Assembly: GCA_963576725.1 (NCBI GenBank)
Contig: OY755252.1
Location: 55,124,431-55,188,430 of the forward strand
From: Azorinus chamasolen
Lineage: Eukaryota; Mollusca; Bivalvia; Cardiida; Solecurtidae
Length of the DNA stretch: 64,000 nt
Direction of reading: 5' to 3'
Part shown: positions 45,653 to 59,047 of the stretch, in pieces
How positions within the stretch are numbered: position 1 is the stretch's first letter
How the letters are laid out: every line of letters starts with the position of its first letter
Position numbers and translations under genes: made by a program
The notes under the pieces: model-generated
What the model saw: the letters and a program-made list of their open reading frames with translations, nothing else
Databases searched by the model: none
What the model was told of the DNA's origin: nothing

Positions 45653-46283
45653 ACAAAATGACAACATACTGATTCATACCTGTATGGACAAACAACATTT
45701 TAAAGCACTGGTTTCTAATCGAACACAACTCGGGATCAAGACGAAACTGCAGTCAACTCTTTATTATTCCATTTATATAAGCAAATCGAGTAGACACTTA
45801 TAAGGGTTTAAGTACTATCTTAAATACATCGAAAGGCGTTTGAATGAGGTCTTTGGTTCACTGTGGGCGTTCGAATCATAGATCTGGCCGTAGATCTAGT
45901 CACTACCATCACCAAATCCTTAGAAAACAAATGAAAACCTTTTACACGAGTAGCGTGCCCAAGAATAATGTACATGTATGTCTCGATTTTCTGATGAGTT
46001 CCAACAGTTTGTATTAGAATGTATACAACCCATCTGGGAAAATATAGTCTTATCGATCAAAATCGCAATTCTCCACTAAATCTCCATCGAATTTTATTAT
46101 CTATATAACACCATTTAGAGACATGACTGCTATACATGTGAATATTATTTTTTGCTCTTGCATTGCAATATGATGAAGTTATGAAACATCAAAGTGCCAA
46201 AAAAGAAACCATGAGAAGCCCTGATAACCAGATTCTCATGTAAACACGGAGATAAGCCAGCATCAGTTTTACATAAATATATA

Positions 46284-46444
46284 CAGTTGAACCGCGATAT
46301 CTCGAACGTCAAGGGGCCATATACTTCGTGATTCGTTCATACAATTTCTAATCTGAACAATTTTGCAGCTTAATACAGGTCAAAAATAATACTGAAAGCT
46401 CCTGCTGTAGATTTCAGCAATACTTTAGACCTGCATTAAGCTGC
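46284..46444. mobile_element. Degraded pogo-like MITE with palindromic cassette
   Basis: The end CAGTTGAACCGCGATATCTC is preceded by TA. Cassette at 46365-46444: GCAGCTTAATACAGGTC faces AGACCTGCATTAAGCTGC. The right end is not clear. Confidence 0.6.
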
Positions 46445-48076
46445 CACATGTGTTTCTAGATATTCGTAGTAATGTCTTTCAGAACAAGTTTGTATTGTGC
46501 ATTGTGAAAGGACCGAACATTTACACTGAGTTATCCCGAAGTTCGAGTTATATGAGTTCGAAATATCATCTGTATGACATGTGGAAAATACACGTATCGC
46601 CAAAATTGTACTTTGTGTTCACTTATCTCCGTATCAATTTACATTATAAGTTGGCGGTCAGATTTTTATCCGAGCTAGGTTTTTGACACTTTAACGTTTC
46701 AACATTTCCAGGAGAGAACGAGTAATAGGTACCTGTAGGCCAGTCACTTCTGTAAACGGTTCATAGATCATAAAGATCGGTGGATATTTGATACAGAAAT
46801 GCGATGTTGTCTGAGATGGTTATATTCTCCCTCTCAGCCTTGTTTACCTTTTAATACATATGTAATCCAAAACAAATCGACACAAATGACGTGATTTATG
46901 CCTCGAATAATGACGTTAACTTCATGACCTGTGTTATCTGAAGTATGGTCATATTTTAATTACGATTGCGATCTTAAAGAGTTGGAACACACCATATGTC
47001 GTAATCCATGAAGATGTTCTCAAGTCCGTGCACAGGAAATTTGCTAGTAGATTCTGAATTTGAAACTTTTATGGGAAATGTGTCTTTAAAGAAGAATATT
47101 TATGAAAATTGATTGCAAATCACGTGTGAGGAAAGCCTTAGTATTACTCGAATGAATCAACATATAACCATTAGCACTCTGAGCAATTGTCGTCTGCAAA
47201 TATTGTCCATACCTCACTTCTATATGTACATCTTCCATCTTTTTTACAAACCCAGTATCAGAATGACAGTTTTGATTCTTATGATACGCTGATTGACAAC
47301 CGTACATTAACCCTTTACTCCATGAATGTTTAGGCAAGAAGTAATGGCATCATGGATATTATTTACTTGAATACACATTATGGCAATTTGAACAAAATAT
47401 TTTATAATGACATAAACTGTACTATCAGGTCTATATTGTATGATTATTATAAGCACAAAGAGGAGACCCTTATCTGGATCGACTCTATATATGCATTAAA
47501 CGTTTCTCCATCTTTGATTATTCTCCAGCAGGTGTTATGTTTCGGATCCATACTCCATATTTTATCTCGATGTAAATGAGATAGGGTCCAGCTACTGTTC
47601 TTCTCTCTGGGTGCCATGCAATCTATATAGTGTTGTAGTGCCGTAAAATCCAACTCACTCTCTCACTTACGTTTTAGAGAACAAATTGAAGGAAAGTCCA
47701 CTCTAAAACGTAAAGCAGATGACAATATTTGCAAACAAAAACTGTTTGGCACCAAAAGAACTATGAGCATATGTGTGTTGTTGTCTTCCACTGTAATATG
47801 TTGTTTTCTATTTTAGATCTTCATGGTATTTAGTCCCCTATGTTACGCCTCTATCCTTCCTCCCTTCTAAACAAACGAGACACCAACTCATGATCGTTCA
47901 TTCTTCACCAGCATACGTATGTTTGGATCGCGGAGGTCCTCTTTACGTACCATACAGTAGCAGATAGCAAACCATGCATTCATTATGATTAACATACTAC
48001 ATATAATAATAAGTTGTTTGTGTTTACATTTACTACATAGTGATAGTAATTAACACGTTTTAAACAGTAATTTATA

Positions 48077-48393
48077 CAGTGAACCCTCATTATACCGGCA
48101 TTCGTTACAATGACATCCTCGTTATACCGGCAGTATGCATTGAAACAAAATTACCGTTAAGTCTTTGAAACAAACACTGAATAAATAGGTGCAATGCCAA
48201 TAAGACAGGTGATCGGTTAATGATAACGGGAGCTTTTTGCACTTCTTGTGTTCTGCATTAAGCGTTCACCTGTTGGTACTAGTTTAAAACTGGCCATATG
48301 GTTCCTTTCATGTTTAACTCGTTATAACGGTAACCTCGTTATACCAGCAAAATGTCTGAAAACAAACACCTTCGTTGTAACGAGGCTTCACTG
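48077..48393. mobile_element. pogo/Tigger-like MITE, duplicate of 2706-3055
   Basis: CAGTGAACCCTCATTATACC at the left; inverted CAGTGAAGCCTCGTTAC at the right. The left arm of the internal hairpin is mostly deleted near 48222. Confidence 0.75.
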
Positions 48394-48991
48394 TATATGA
48401 AACAGGTTATACTATGTAAAATATATCTCCTAACAACCATTTGTGGGTATGTATGCATCTTCTGAGAGGGCACACAATTATAGGTACTTATTGTTTAAAT
48501 AAGAAAAAGCAATTTACAAATGAAACACATAAACCACATAAAAGTTACATATTACTGCTTTCATTTCTTGTTATATTGTTTTTTGTAGTGAGAGGAAAAA
48601 CTTTTTGTCGTAATTAAAGAAAAGTTTACACTTCAAACAGATGTAAATATCATTTTTACACTTCATGTTTATATCATTTTCTATCAAATGAAAATCCCAC
48701 TCACAGTTATTTTTATATCTCAATGCATATTCAGATATATTTGTTTTGAAAACAGGCATCTCTAGCATATTGTTATGGTACTTTTGTAATATATGAATTG
48801 CTTTGCTAAGAGAGTTATTTAGTCGATTATATGTATACTATTAACATGTATTGATCCTAAAGTTACATTATCACAGTAACAGTTTGAATATTGTAACAAA
48901 CATTTTGGAGACGCCGAATGAAACTATTTGCATATGTATTAGCGGACTTAAGTGTCTCACTAAGTGTCTGAACTATTCTTACTCTGTTGTA

Positions 48992-49229
48992 TTAACCCTT
49001 TCACCGCCGATGTCGCACAAATGCACAAAGACAAGAAGTGCAGTCCTAGATCAGACGCCGCCTTCAAAAGGTGGCGTCTGATCAGGGACTTCACTTTTTG
49101 TCTCAAGCCCTATTTCTATATATGTGCTTTATTCCTTCGAAATTTGCATTTATTTATCTCATTTCCCCGAATGATTTAACAAAATCTGTTTGCAGACGAC
49201 AATTAGAAATTTGGCACCGAAAGGGTTAA
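48992..49229. mobile_element. TTAACCCTTT-type MITE, duplicate of 3667-3911
   Basis: Same ends; central hairpin CAGACGCCGCCTTC/GGTGGCGTCTG. Confidence 0.7.
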
Positions 49230-49691
49230 TGGGCATGTATGTATTGACTTATTAATGTTTAGGCAAGAACTACTGACGTCATGAATAATCGAATGATTTC
49301 ACGTTATGGTACTATGAGCAAAATATTTATTATCATGACAGAAACAATGCGATTTATATTGCATGTATATCATAGACACACAGTGCAGACCCTGATCGGA
49401 CGTATGCAAAGGGATTGATAAGCGTGTCGATCTGTTTGCAAATGCTTAAAAAGGCATAATTTAAGGTTTAACGTTTAAAATACACCTTATAAAGAGCTCG
49501 GGTAGATGATACTTTTTTACAGGGATTCATTTTGTTCTTTTAGTTAACTAGTTCGATACCGAGGTCGCAGTGACTCCCATGGCTTGTTGCAATGCACGAA
49601 CCCGTGATTACATTAACAGTTTGAATCCAGGTTAGCCGTCGAGTTACATCAGGGTCCATGCTTATGAAGCTTTTTAGATGAGTCTGAGTTT

Positions 49692-49760
49692 GTTCTCAAG
49701 CTTTTGATTGGTCAGATTTGAGCCAAAGGCTCAAATCTGACCAATCAAAAGCTTGAGAAC
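49692..49760. repeat. Perfect hairpin with 33-nt arms
   Basis: GTTCTCAAGCTTTTGATTGG starts the left arm and its inverse ends the right; the loop is AAA. In copy 1 (about 4262-4295) only one arm is present, so it was gained or lost after the duplication. A third partial arm follows at 49760-49788. Confidence 0.85.
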
Positions 49761-52700
49761 TCAAATCTGACCAATCAAAACTGTTTGTTACACCACTTTC
49801 GTTTTAGAAAACAAAATGAAGGAAAGTACAATCTGAAATTTACAGCTGACGACATTGTTTGCAGACTAATATTATTTGGCGTCAAAAGAGAGAATGGAAA
49901 GTCAGGCAAAAAAACAACAATTACGATTATAATTAGCCAGTGATTGTGTTGTTTTCTATTTATATGTTTATTGACTTGTGTCCTCTATACTACGTCTGGA
50001 GTCTTCCACACTCCTTAGATAATGAGACACCAACTGATGTTTGTTTAATCTGCTCGACATAGGTTTGTGAAGGTAGGGGATATACAATGCCCTATATACC
50101 GTAGTGAACGGTACAGTACATGTTTTATTAAAGTAAATAAAACATGATGTATTCGTTACATGTATGTTAACATGCTGCTATGTTTTTCTGCTTTATTTCT
50201 ATTTCGTTTTGCATTTTCAACATGGTGATAATGATTAACAAGGTCGTTTAAACTCTGTGTTTTACTTTTTCCCCTCTTTTTAACGGTAAGTTAGTTATTG
50301 TCATAAATTTAAATTATATTTCCTGGTATGAATGCACTCACTGAGATTGTACTTGTATACAGTCGCATGTACTTGTCCATCTTAATTGCTTTTGTAGTGA
50401 GATGGAAAAGTTGTTTGTCTGAATTCAAGACAATATTGCACTTCAAACAGATATTCATACCGAGACCATTTCTTATCAAATGCATCCCATTCAGTTATTG
50501 TAATACAGCACAAGTTTAGATAATTTATTCAAACAGCCATGTTTGGTATATTGTTATGGTACATTTTGTAATGTATGAACTTTTTTTGCCAAGAGAATTA
50601 TCAGATTAATTATTATATGTATACCATTGGCATGTACTGATCCTAAAGCTACATGCATGTATATATAGAGGATCTTACATGAGTGTTCATTACAAATTGT
50701 TTTTATGAAACGAGCTTACTATAATAATATGACATGAGCTTTAGCGAGTGTGATATTCATTATAGTTAACGAGTTTCGTGAAAACAATCTGTAAAGAATG
50801 CACACTAATGTAATAGTATTTCTGTCACATAACGGTTAGTTATTTCATATTTATTGTATACCTATTGCATATCGTTCATTAACTGGATGGACAATTATGC
50901 GGTTCCTTCTGGTTAATGATTTCATATCTATTATATATATCTTTTATATATCTTTCATTGTCTGAAATATAATACTATTAATAATAATAATATATGAATA
51001 CAATGAATTGAACAGTATGAATCTCAATTTACCACTGTACAAGTGTAAAGTATGCAGCACTTTCTTGCTTAGAGCTTACATAAAGCTCCCGATTACAAAT
51101 GAACGTTTATAAGTTGTCATGTTCTTATTTGATGGAAATAACTGATATGATTTGTTCTTCAGAAATTAGTTTTTGCTGTATATATCAAATCAACGACATT
51201 ACGTTAGAGTACTGTGCTGCGACTTCCAACTACATGTATAAAAGACAGTACAATCGTGATCTATTTTGGTCCTTATCACATAAAATTCAAAGGTCAAGGT
51301 TTATTTGTTTCACTTAAGCGTACTTCAGCACATCTTTTTAAATTAAAAGTTACTTATCAATGTATGTCCAATTCAAATAATGCAAATAATAAAACATTGT
51401 GTGATGCATAGTAGACGCTGATAGTCTCTTGTCCAGTTCTAGGGGACGTATGTAGGTCTGTAAGTTGCTTACACAATGTTGAAAGTCGTCTAGCGGTTTT
51501 TGTTGCATATTTTGCTTAGATATTGTTATTGTTCTTGTTTGATTCTAAACTCTAAACCAATCCAGTGCCACATAATTTGGAAAAGAGATCACATTAGATT
51601 ATTCACTCAATCAATCTCTATGTCTGAATATTTTCTGCCGAGAGATTTTGGTCTGTGTTCATTCTGTTTAGAGGTACTACTGTTACTCATGGGAATTATC
51701 TAAATGTAGACTTGTAGTGTAAACTTGGTATTTAAATTCTGCATGTATAATGATTAACTTCCTTCTATTCTTTCTTCTGTCCACTTCTAAACAGTGTGGG
51801 CACAAATTTTGCATAAATGACTGAAACTTTACAACTTTCCAAAATTAACATGTTAATAACAAAATCTGTGATTACTGTTGACAAAAGTTATATAATGAAA
51901 AACAATAATTTCAAAGAACATGTATATAGACACAGAGTGCAAATGGAACTGATCCATGTAAGGAACTTCCAACCAAGGTTTCTGGCTTGGTTTAGTTCTA
52001 TTTGTTCATGTAGTTTATATAATTATTCTGATTTGTTTTTGCATCAATGAAATGGTTTAGCCTAATTTCTGCACTGGACACAATGTTTATTAGTATATTC
52101 CGTGATTGTTGTTTGCTTATAAATACATATATATGAAATGTACTGATTAAGAGGGCATCGGGGTAGATTAGCAATTTGGTTAACCGAGCTACTCTCGTTA
52201 AATAAAGTCATTCATTCATTCACTCATCATGAAATAGAAACACTAGTATAATCCCCCATTTTATTATAAATACCAACCTGACAATCATTTAGAAACAACT
52301 TTGATCCAGATGTAACTCCGAGTAACCTGGAGGTCTCGTCAGGATCTTCGCTTGTTGACACTTAGTCAATAGTTTCTGAAACAATTTAGCGAATTAGATG
52401 AAAGTAAAAAATATAACAGATCGGGGATTTAGCAGATTTTATTGATGTAGCATCAGAAGCCATGTTTAAACTCATTACCACGTAGGCTATTTAGACTTAT
52501 TGCCCCATATGTTGTTTTAGCCCATCCTCTTTGAATAATTGTACTGAAAAGCAGCATTTACTACAAAATAAGAAAAAATTGGACTGGTGGTTTTTTTAAA
52601 CCACTGTGATAAGTAGAGCATTTGCTCCTATTTCCTAAGTAAGAAATAACATCATGGATATTTAATAGCTGAATTTTAATTATGGCATAGAATTGCTTTA

Positions 52701-52849
52701 GTATTGGTATACACTGTAGAATCAGATCTGTGTTAAAGCCTAAATGAACCGTCTGATCTGGGTCTACTCTGGGTCTACTCTGGAGAGTAGACCTACTCTG
52801 GGTCTACTCTGTCTCCGAAGGCGTGAAAGGGTCAACAGTTTTTAATAGC

Positions 52850-53098
52850 TTAACCCTTTCTCTGTTCTATGTTTATCGCATAGTTCATTACCTACTGAAT
52901 ATCAATACACAAAATAGTTATAATGAATTATAGACTGTATGTAATGTTGTAGCCATTTTAGAAACTAAAGAAAGAGATCTATCAAATTCCATTAGCAAAC
53001 AGAGCAGACCCGGATCAGACGGCTTCTATAGGAGCCGTCTGATCTGGATCAACTCTGTTTGTAGGTACGTAAACATGTTTATATGAGGGAAATGGTTA
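52850..53098. mobile_element. TTAACCCTTT-type MITE with CAGACGGCT hairpin
   Basis: TTAACCCTTTCTCTG at the left, GAGGGAAATGGTTAA at the right. GCAAACAGAGCAGACCCGGA and CAGACGGCTTCTATAGGAGC lie in the centre. Confidence 0.7.
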
Positions 53099-53177
53099 AA
53101 TGAATCAGATGTCAGTTTTTTTCCGACAGTATAAGAGTTAAAATTCGATGTTTGATTTGAATGCATTCTTGGTTATA

Positions 53178-53348
53178 CAATAGAACCCCTCAAATGAATA
53201 AACATTGATGTCTTTATAAGCAGGTGGTAGCTTAATGCAGGACAAACATAATGCAGAAAGCTCCTTTTGTCCTGAATTACGCTACCACCTGCATCTAGCA
53301 CCCATAATTATACCTATTTTAGGTGGTCGCATTAGCGGGGTTATACTG
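53178..53348. mobile_element. Small pogo-like MITE with palindromic cassette
   Basis: CAATAGAACCCCTCAAATG at the left and inverted CAGTATAACCCCGCTAATG at the right, TA on both sides. Cassette at 53220-53292 (GCAGGTGGTAGCTTAATGCA, inverse at the right). Confidence 0.75.
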
Positions 53349-54499
53349 TACTGCCATACTGGCACAGGTGCATCGTCTATGGAATACAGTGTCTTCGTTT
53401 ATCCATTCCCTCACATAAACGTATTTTCACGCATTTGAAAACAGAGTAGACCCAGATTAGACGGCTCCTACAGGTATTGCTCTGTTTGCTAATGGAATTT
53501 GAAATATCTGTTTCTTTGCGTCCTAAAATGTCTGCAATATTGCACCTTCCATATTTCATTATAACTGTTTTGTAAATGAATATTCAGTAGGTATTCAAAT
53601 TTGAAATAAACTTGGAACAGGGAAACTATTATTATGATCTATATCCCCACCTTCCATCAATGACACCGGAAATAGCTACCAGACGAAGCCAAGATAATGG
53701 CACAACTGCCCAATACAAGTATGGGTTTACACTATTTGCCTTTATATGGGGTTCACGGTATGTTTATGGCTTAAATAAACTGTCACATCATTGTCATTGC
53801 AAGCAGTGCAGACCCTGATCGGAGGGCTCGTCTGGGAATAGCAAATACGGCAATTAGAAGGCTCCTATAACAACCCTCTGATCTTGGTTTACACTGTTTG
53901 CCTATGTCCTAGTGTATCGGCTCACGGGATGTTATGGGTTAAAGTTTTGATCGTTATTTCAATACCACATGGAAAGAAAATTGTCAATATGGCTTTTTGC
54001 AATTATGTACTCAGATTACAAAGGAATACATAGAAGCATTTCAATGTAATTTGGATCAGCGAAAAACGAACACGTATTCTTTACAATTCGGTTTGTATGG
54101 TATCTTTAGAAATAATTGCAGGAATAATTGAGCAATTAACTACTTGCGTCTGCAAGATTTTCGTCTGCGATTTGTTGTCGTCTGCTCATATTTTATTCGT
54201 TTTCTATTTATTTATTTGTAGAATTATTACGGTGTGAGTGTCTAACAGGTTGGCTGATCAAACAGCGTGGATCTTGATCAGTCACCGAGTTACTCCATAG
54301 GTTACCACACGTGTGAGATATTACATCGCAGGCGTCTAAAGGCTACATACACATGGCCTTATTATTTAGTCTTCACATGGGGCAACAATCTTTAGATTCA
54401 TCAGGTGCAAATTCATTGACATTCATTCCTTTTATTTTTCACCTTTAACTATTTTCCTCCATAAATACGCCTTTCTATGCCTCTGTTAAAGTCACTTTT

Positions 54500-54565
54500 G
54501 AAACCATGGTGATAAATAGAGCATTTGCTTCATAGGAACAAATGCTCTATTTATCATAATGATTT
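54500..54565. repeat. GATAAATAGAGCAT hairpin
   Basis: TGATAAATAGAGCATTTGCT faces ACAAATGCTCTATTTATCA. No gene is seen in 53349-55080; several decayed CAGACGG hairpin MITEs lie near 53440, 53800 and 54250. Confidence 0.7.
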
Positions 54566-55080
54566 GTAAACTACACAATTTTAAAATGGTCATTTTCTGT
54601 AGTAAATGCTCCTTTTCGGTGGATTTATTCAAAGAGGCGAGGGGGGGGGGGTCTAAAAACAGCCTAACTAGAAATAGGAACCCGTCAATGTGTCGTATTG
54701 AGTGGTAGGGAACATCACAAACAAATAATATATTGTTATAAACCATGGAAATCAATAAGGTCAACAAACAGTGTTGACTGAGAGGATCTCCTCTATGAGC
54801 CCTCTGTTCAGAGTCAATATTTATCTATGCCCCAGTACTTGTATCGTGGGGGCTAAATGATAACGTTATAGTATGCTACAGAGGAACTTCTATCCCAAAC
54901 AGTGTGTTTCAATATGAGACACCCATTGGGTCTGATCTCTTTCATGAATTCTATAGGTGAAGATAAAATCAACTTACATACGAAACATACCAGGATGAAA
55001 GAACTCTGCAAGTTAAATGTTAACTAATTGCAAATGTGTTGTCTGCTGTAAATTACATAGTTGGGGATTTTATTCATTTA

Positions 55081-55290
55081 CAGTAAAACCTCGATTATTC
55101 AAATTTTCGGTATAGAAGAATTTAGACCCTTTTAGGCAGGTGGCTGCTTAATGCATGGTGAAAGTCATGCAGAAAGCTCCTAGAGGAGCTTTCTGCATGA
55201 CTTTCACCATGCATTAAGTTGCCACCTGTCTTAAAGATCGATAATAATACGTATTTTAGTGTTCGGATAATCACTTCGGATAAACAGTCG
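55081..55290. mobile_element. Tigger-like MITE, right end lost, with palindromic cassette
   Basis: CAGTAAAACCTCGATTATTC at the left. The right side has GTTCGGATAATCACTTCGG but no terminal CTG. Cassette 55136-55229 has ~46-nt arms meeting at AAAGCTCCTAGAGGAGCTTT. No gene is seen in 55291-56449. Confidence 0.7.
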
Positions 55291-56449
55291 ACTCAATCGG
55301 CTTGCTGCAATGTCTTTGTGAACAGTATAGATAAAATGCAGTGCACGTATCTGTTTGACACTGTTGCATATGTGACAAGATCTAAATATTTAACTTTAGA
55401 TTCATGTGACTGATATGGTTTCTATGGAAATCGGTTGAATTACGTTCTGTAGTTTTGAAAGAAATATCATTTATCCCTTAACTCCATGTATATTCATGTA
55501 AGAAATAATGGCAACATGAATATCAATTAGATTATCTTATAATTACACGTGAATGCAGCATTTGTTGACCACGATAGATAACTATATTACGTCATAAGCA
55601 AACAGAAGAGACACTGTTCAGACGTAGCCGTCTGGTCTGGGTCTACTCTGTTTGCAAAGGCGTATTTATGGAGTAAACGACTGAAACGTATTTATTCATA
55701 AAATCTGGTTTTGTTTGTGTGACTAACTATTCCATTGATCTAAACAAATAAATTGCTGATGGTCACCTGATCATTCCGCAAAAGTCAACATCTAATCAAT
55801 CAGCTCATGTTACCTACTCATGCAATGGCCCAGAACAATTCACATAATTTTCATTGACAGGCACCTAAAGATAGTTTCTGCTCAATTTCGGTTGAAACCC
55901 TTTAATATGTGGTTTAGGAGGTGTCGTTTAGACAAATCATCTGTTAATTAAGTTTTAGCTCTTGTGATCTACTTATACAATGGACCAGAATGATTTTTAT
56001 AACTTATGGGGTCACCTGCAGATCATTCCTGTAAAATGCGGTTGAATTCCATTCAGATGTTAAGTAAAGTAATTGTTGGTTTAGATCTGTTTCAGCTGGT
56101 GTGACCTACTTATAAAATTAACCGAACTATTTACATGTATATATGTTTTAATAAGGGTCACATAAAGATCAATTCTGTGGAAATTTGATGAAATCCACCC
56201 AATAGGAAGTTCCTACCATGAACGAGAGAACGCATATTTTCAACAATATCATAAAACTGTTCTTATGAAGATTGTCAATTTGAACTTATATCGAAAACAC
56301 CTGTGATACAAAATAAACCATTTTCACACCGATACGTATTATTTTTTGTTTTACAACAAGATAGTATCGACCTTGGTTGAACAGTTAACGAACTAAAACG
56401 CGAGCCGAATAAGTATAAATACATTGCCGAATAACATATCAAATACATG

Positions 56450-58130
56450 AAAAGTACAGATATGAGTCATACATAAAACGCCACAAACAGCCGCCCGAAC
56501 AGCAACGCAAGAAAACACAGCATATGTACATAACTACCAAAACAGAAAGAGACGTACAAAGACAAAACAAACAAAAAATAGGGGGAAGATGGAAGTACCG
56601 CCTTGAAACGGTCAGTGACAAATGTCGCTGGCGGTTTAAACCGGTTTAGAGGCTCATAACCTCAAACGTATTCCACCCCGCCCTAAAAGACAGTGTTAAT
56701 TAACGTATCCCATCTCCAACTAATCCACAACAATCGCAATGGCAAATAGAGTGGTAAAGTGCATGTAAAACGAAAACATTTAAGTGAGAAAAAAAATGTA
56801 TCCACCTATCGCTTGTGTACTCAATGATTGAGCCGCAAACAGAGTAACGGTAGAAACATAATAAAGGGTACGGCAACAACGAGATACAAATATCCGACGT
56901 CCTTTCGGATTTGAGAGGTCGCTTTCATAGGGTACTAAACCTTTCTTGTCGGCGTACGTGCAGCGTGATTGCCAACTGTAAAAGGGTTGACAACTAAACA
57001 TGCAGTATGTTGTAATACTATAGGTAGTATAGGGTAATATCTCTTTTTAATGAATTTTTAATATATTTGATGAACAAATTGAGAAAATGAGTATGTCCAA
57101 TAGTTCTACGAAGTTTGTAAATCACATAAACATAAAATTCAGGATGTGAAATACCGTATCGCAGGAGCGCCTTGAGATTACTTGATTGTACTTGCCAATA
57201 AGTGAGAGATTTCGATAGTAGAATTTAGAGATTGTTTTTCTTAGTTTATGGTATCTATATCCTTGCTTAAGCAGCTTTTCAGTTAAAATGAGATTTCGAC
57301 TAAAAAAATCGTCAACAGGTGAACAAGCTCTAGCATATCGAATAAGTTGAGATATATAAACCCCGTAAAATGAGGCACGGGGGACATCTCTGTCAAGATG
57401 AAGGAAAATTACAATTTTAAAATCGAAATAATCTCTTTTGTCATATATTTTAGAAGAAACCATTTCATTGTCAATTTTAAGGTATAGATAAAGAAAAGCT
57501 GCATAAGTGTCGGAAGGGTTAGCTTTATTCAATTTGAGTTCTTTTGGGTTATTTTTAGGAATCAGAATATCAAAGAAAGGGTTATCTAAGTTAAACATAT
57601 CATCCAAATATCGAGAAGTTTCATTGAAGGCTTTTTTAACATCTTCTTGTGATTGTGGATTCAAACGCAACATGAAATCTCTCTCATAGCAGTACAAAAA
57701 CAAATCTGCGACAAGTGGTGCACAAATCGTTCCCATAGGAATACCAATCACTTGACTGTATGTAGCATTCCCATAACGTACAAACATGTTATCCAGAAGA
57801 AAGGTTAGTGATTCGCATACTTCCGAGCAAGCCTAATTGGTGTAATATTTCATTTGCTCGTCAGTAAAGAAAGCTTTTTCAGCATAACATGCCAGAAATG
57901 ATGTTTTTTTTCTAGGGCAAATACTTTCTGGATTAATTTAGTAAGTTAATCTTTAATTAAATCATGAGAAAGGGTTTTGTACAAAGTAAAACCAACTCGT
58001 ATGTACTAACAGTGGATGCAAGAAAACTTTTGTTCTTAAATTGGTTAAAAACTTCTGAAGAGTTCTTAATAGGCTAGAAGAGAATTATTCCAGAATAATC
58101 AGTTTTATCACAATAAGATTAACAAAACTG
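56450..58130 (-). pseudogene. Naiad Penelope-like retroelement, RT plus 3' UTR (longest 3' copy)
   Basis: Starts near 58130 in the RT palm (NSSEVFNQF), shifts frame, then VCESLTFLLDNMFVRYG, VIGIPMGTICAPLVADLFLY, TSRYLDDMFNLDNPFFDI (DD of the active site, about 57610), SSKIYDKRDYFDF, YGVYISQLIRYARACS and GYRYHKLRKTISKFYYRN. A 221-aa frame (57122-57787) is open. After a frameshift it continues with IYKLRRTIGHTHFLNLFIK and ACLVVNPFTVG and then the subfamily A 3' UTR with a SECIS-like fold (56884-56936), ending at GTACTTTT. An in-frame TAG lies near 57830. It is 5'-truncated, with no GIY-YIG. Confidence 0.8.
56884..56936 (-). ncRNA. SECIS-like element, shortened variant
   Basis: Minus strand: GTAC/GTAT helix I, ATGAA facing GGAT, then a helix GCG/CGT plus CCT/AGG with AAATCC in the loop. 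About 10 nt shorter than in the other subfamily A copies. Confidence 0.5.
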
Positions 58131-58437
58131 TAACGTCGTTAACTTTAACATTGCTTATAACTTCTGAATTACTTAAGCTAGACCAATCATATTTGGTATG
58201 CAGGTAGCTTGAGTGAAGACATTTCGCTTAATACAAGGATACATAAAATCAGATCAAGGTCAATGTCATTATTTTCAATTAACAAACTTTAACATTGCTA
58301 TAACTTCTGAACTACAAACGCTAGGCAATTCATCTTTGACAGATAGCTTTGGTAAAGGCCTTTCACTTGATAAAAGGATATATGAAATCAGGTCAAGGTC
58401 AATGTCACTATTTGCAAAACTTTACTGTCGTTAACAA
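58120..58437. repeat. Two ~145-bp tandem units
   Basis: Shared blocks: TTAACATTGCT(T)ATAACTTCTGAA, GTATGCAGGTAGCTT/AGATAGCTTTGG, AAATCAG and TCAAGGTCAATGTCA. Confidence 0.65.
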
Positions 58438-58459
58438 AGGCTGATAACAAATGACTGAT

Positions 58460-58975
58460 GGTCACGTGGGCGAACGGTCTGAGACAACAATTGTCTCTGT
58501 AAGCGAGAACGAACGCTCAATCCCCGATATCTCGAACTGCCACGCCAATTCTCAGATCCAGAGGGAGAGCTGCTAGAAGAACTCAAGCTCGACGAAAGAA
58601 CAAGTCCTTAAGAGGACCCGGGCCGGAAGGCTTAGACACCGTTGTCTTCGGTAAAACTGGAGCACCAGGTGGTAAGTTTCACAGGAAGGGCGATTCCCAA
58701 CCGAGTCTATTATAGACCCGGCTCTAGAACGGTTCCGCCTCTGTGAATAAGTCCTCCGGGCCGGGACTCAGCCTTAGTCCAAATACCCGTGGTCCAATCC
58801 TTAGATAATTCACAAGGATTGGATCGTGAACATTTACAACACGGCATGCAATTGGACTGAGTATCCCAATTAGCCTTGGCGTGACCGCAATTCCTGGAAG
58901 ACCGGCTTTTGTTTGAAAGCGGCATGGCGAGTAAATACGCGGCCACCGTCAGCTAAAAACCGCTAACACAAGCAC
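58460..58975. other. GC-rich island of unknown nature
   Basis: Markedly richer in G+C than its AT-rich surroundings. The longest frame is 78 aa on the minus strand (58710-58946) with four closely spaced Cys (CGHAKANWDTQSNCMPCCKC). An upstream minus frame is Ser-rich. It could be an exon of a retroelement gag-like protein; no family is recognised. Confidence 0.35.
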
Positions 58976-59047
58976 TGATCAGAAACAAAAAAATTGTAGC
59001 ACCCAGTTCAAAGAAAACAAATAACACACTATGACAGGATAAATGTA

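Larger units (their letters stand above)
44907..52850. repeat. Segmental duplication, copy 2 (partner 1-6602)
   Basis: See copy 1. Unique to this copy: 45850-45960, 46500-46850 and 50840-52310. A CATTCATTCATTCACTCATC tail near 52210 marks the 3' end of some retroposed sequence. No gene beyond the LRAT 3' end is seen in 45653-52850. Confidence 0.85.
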
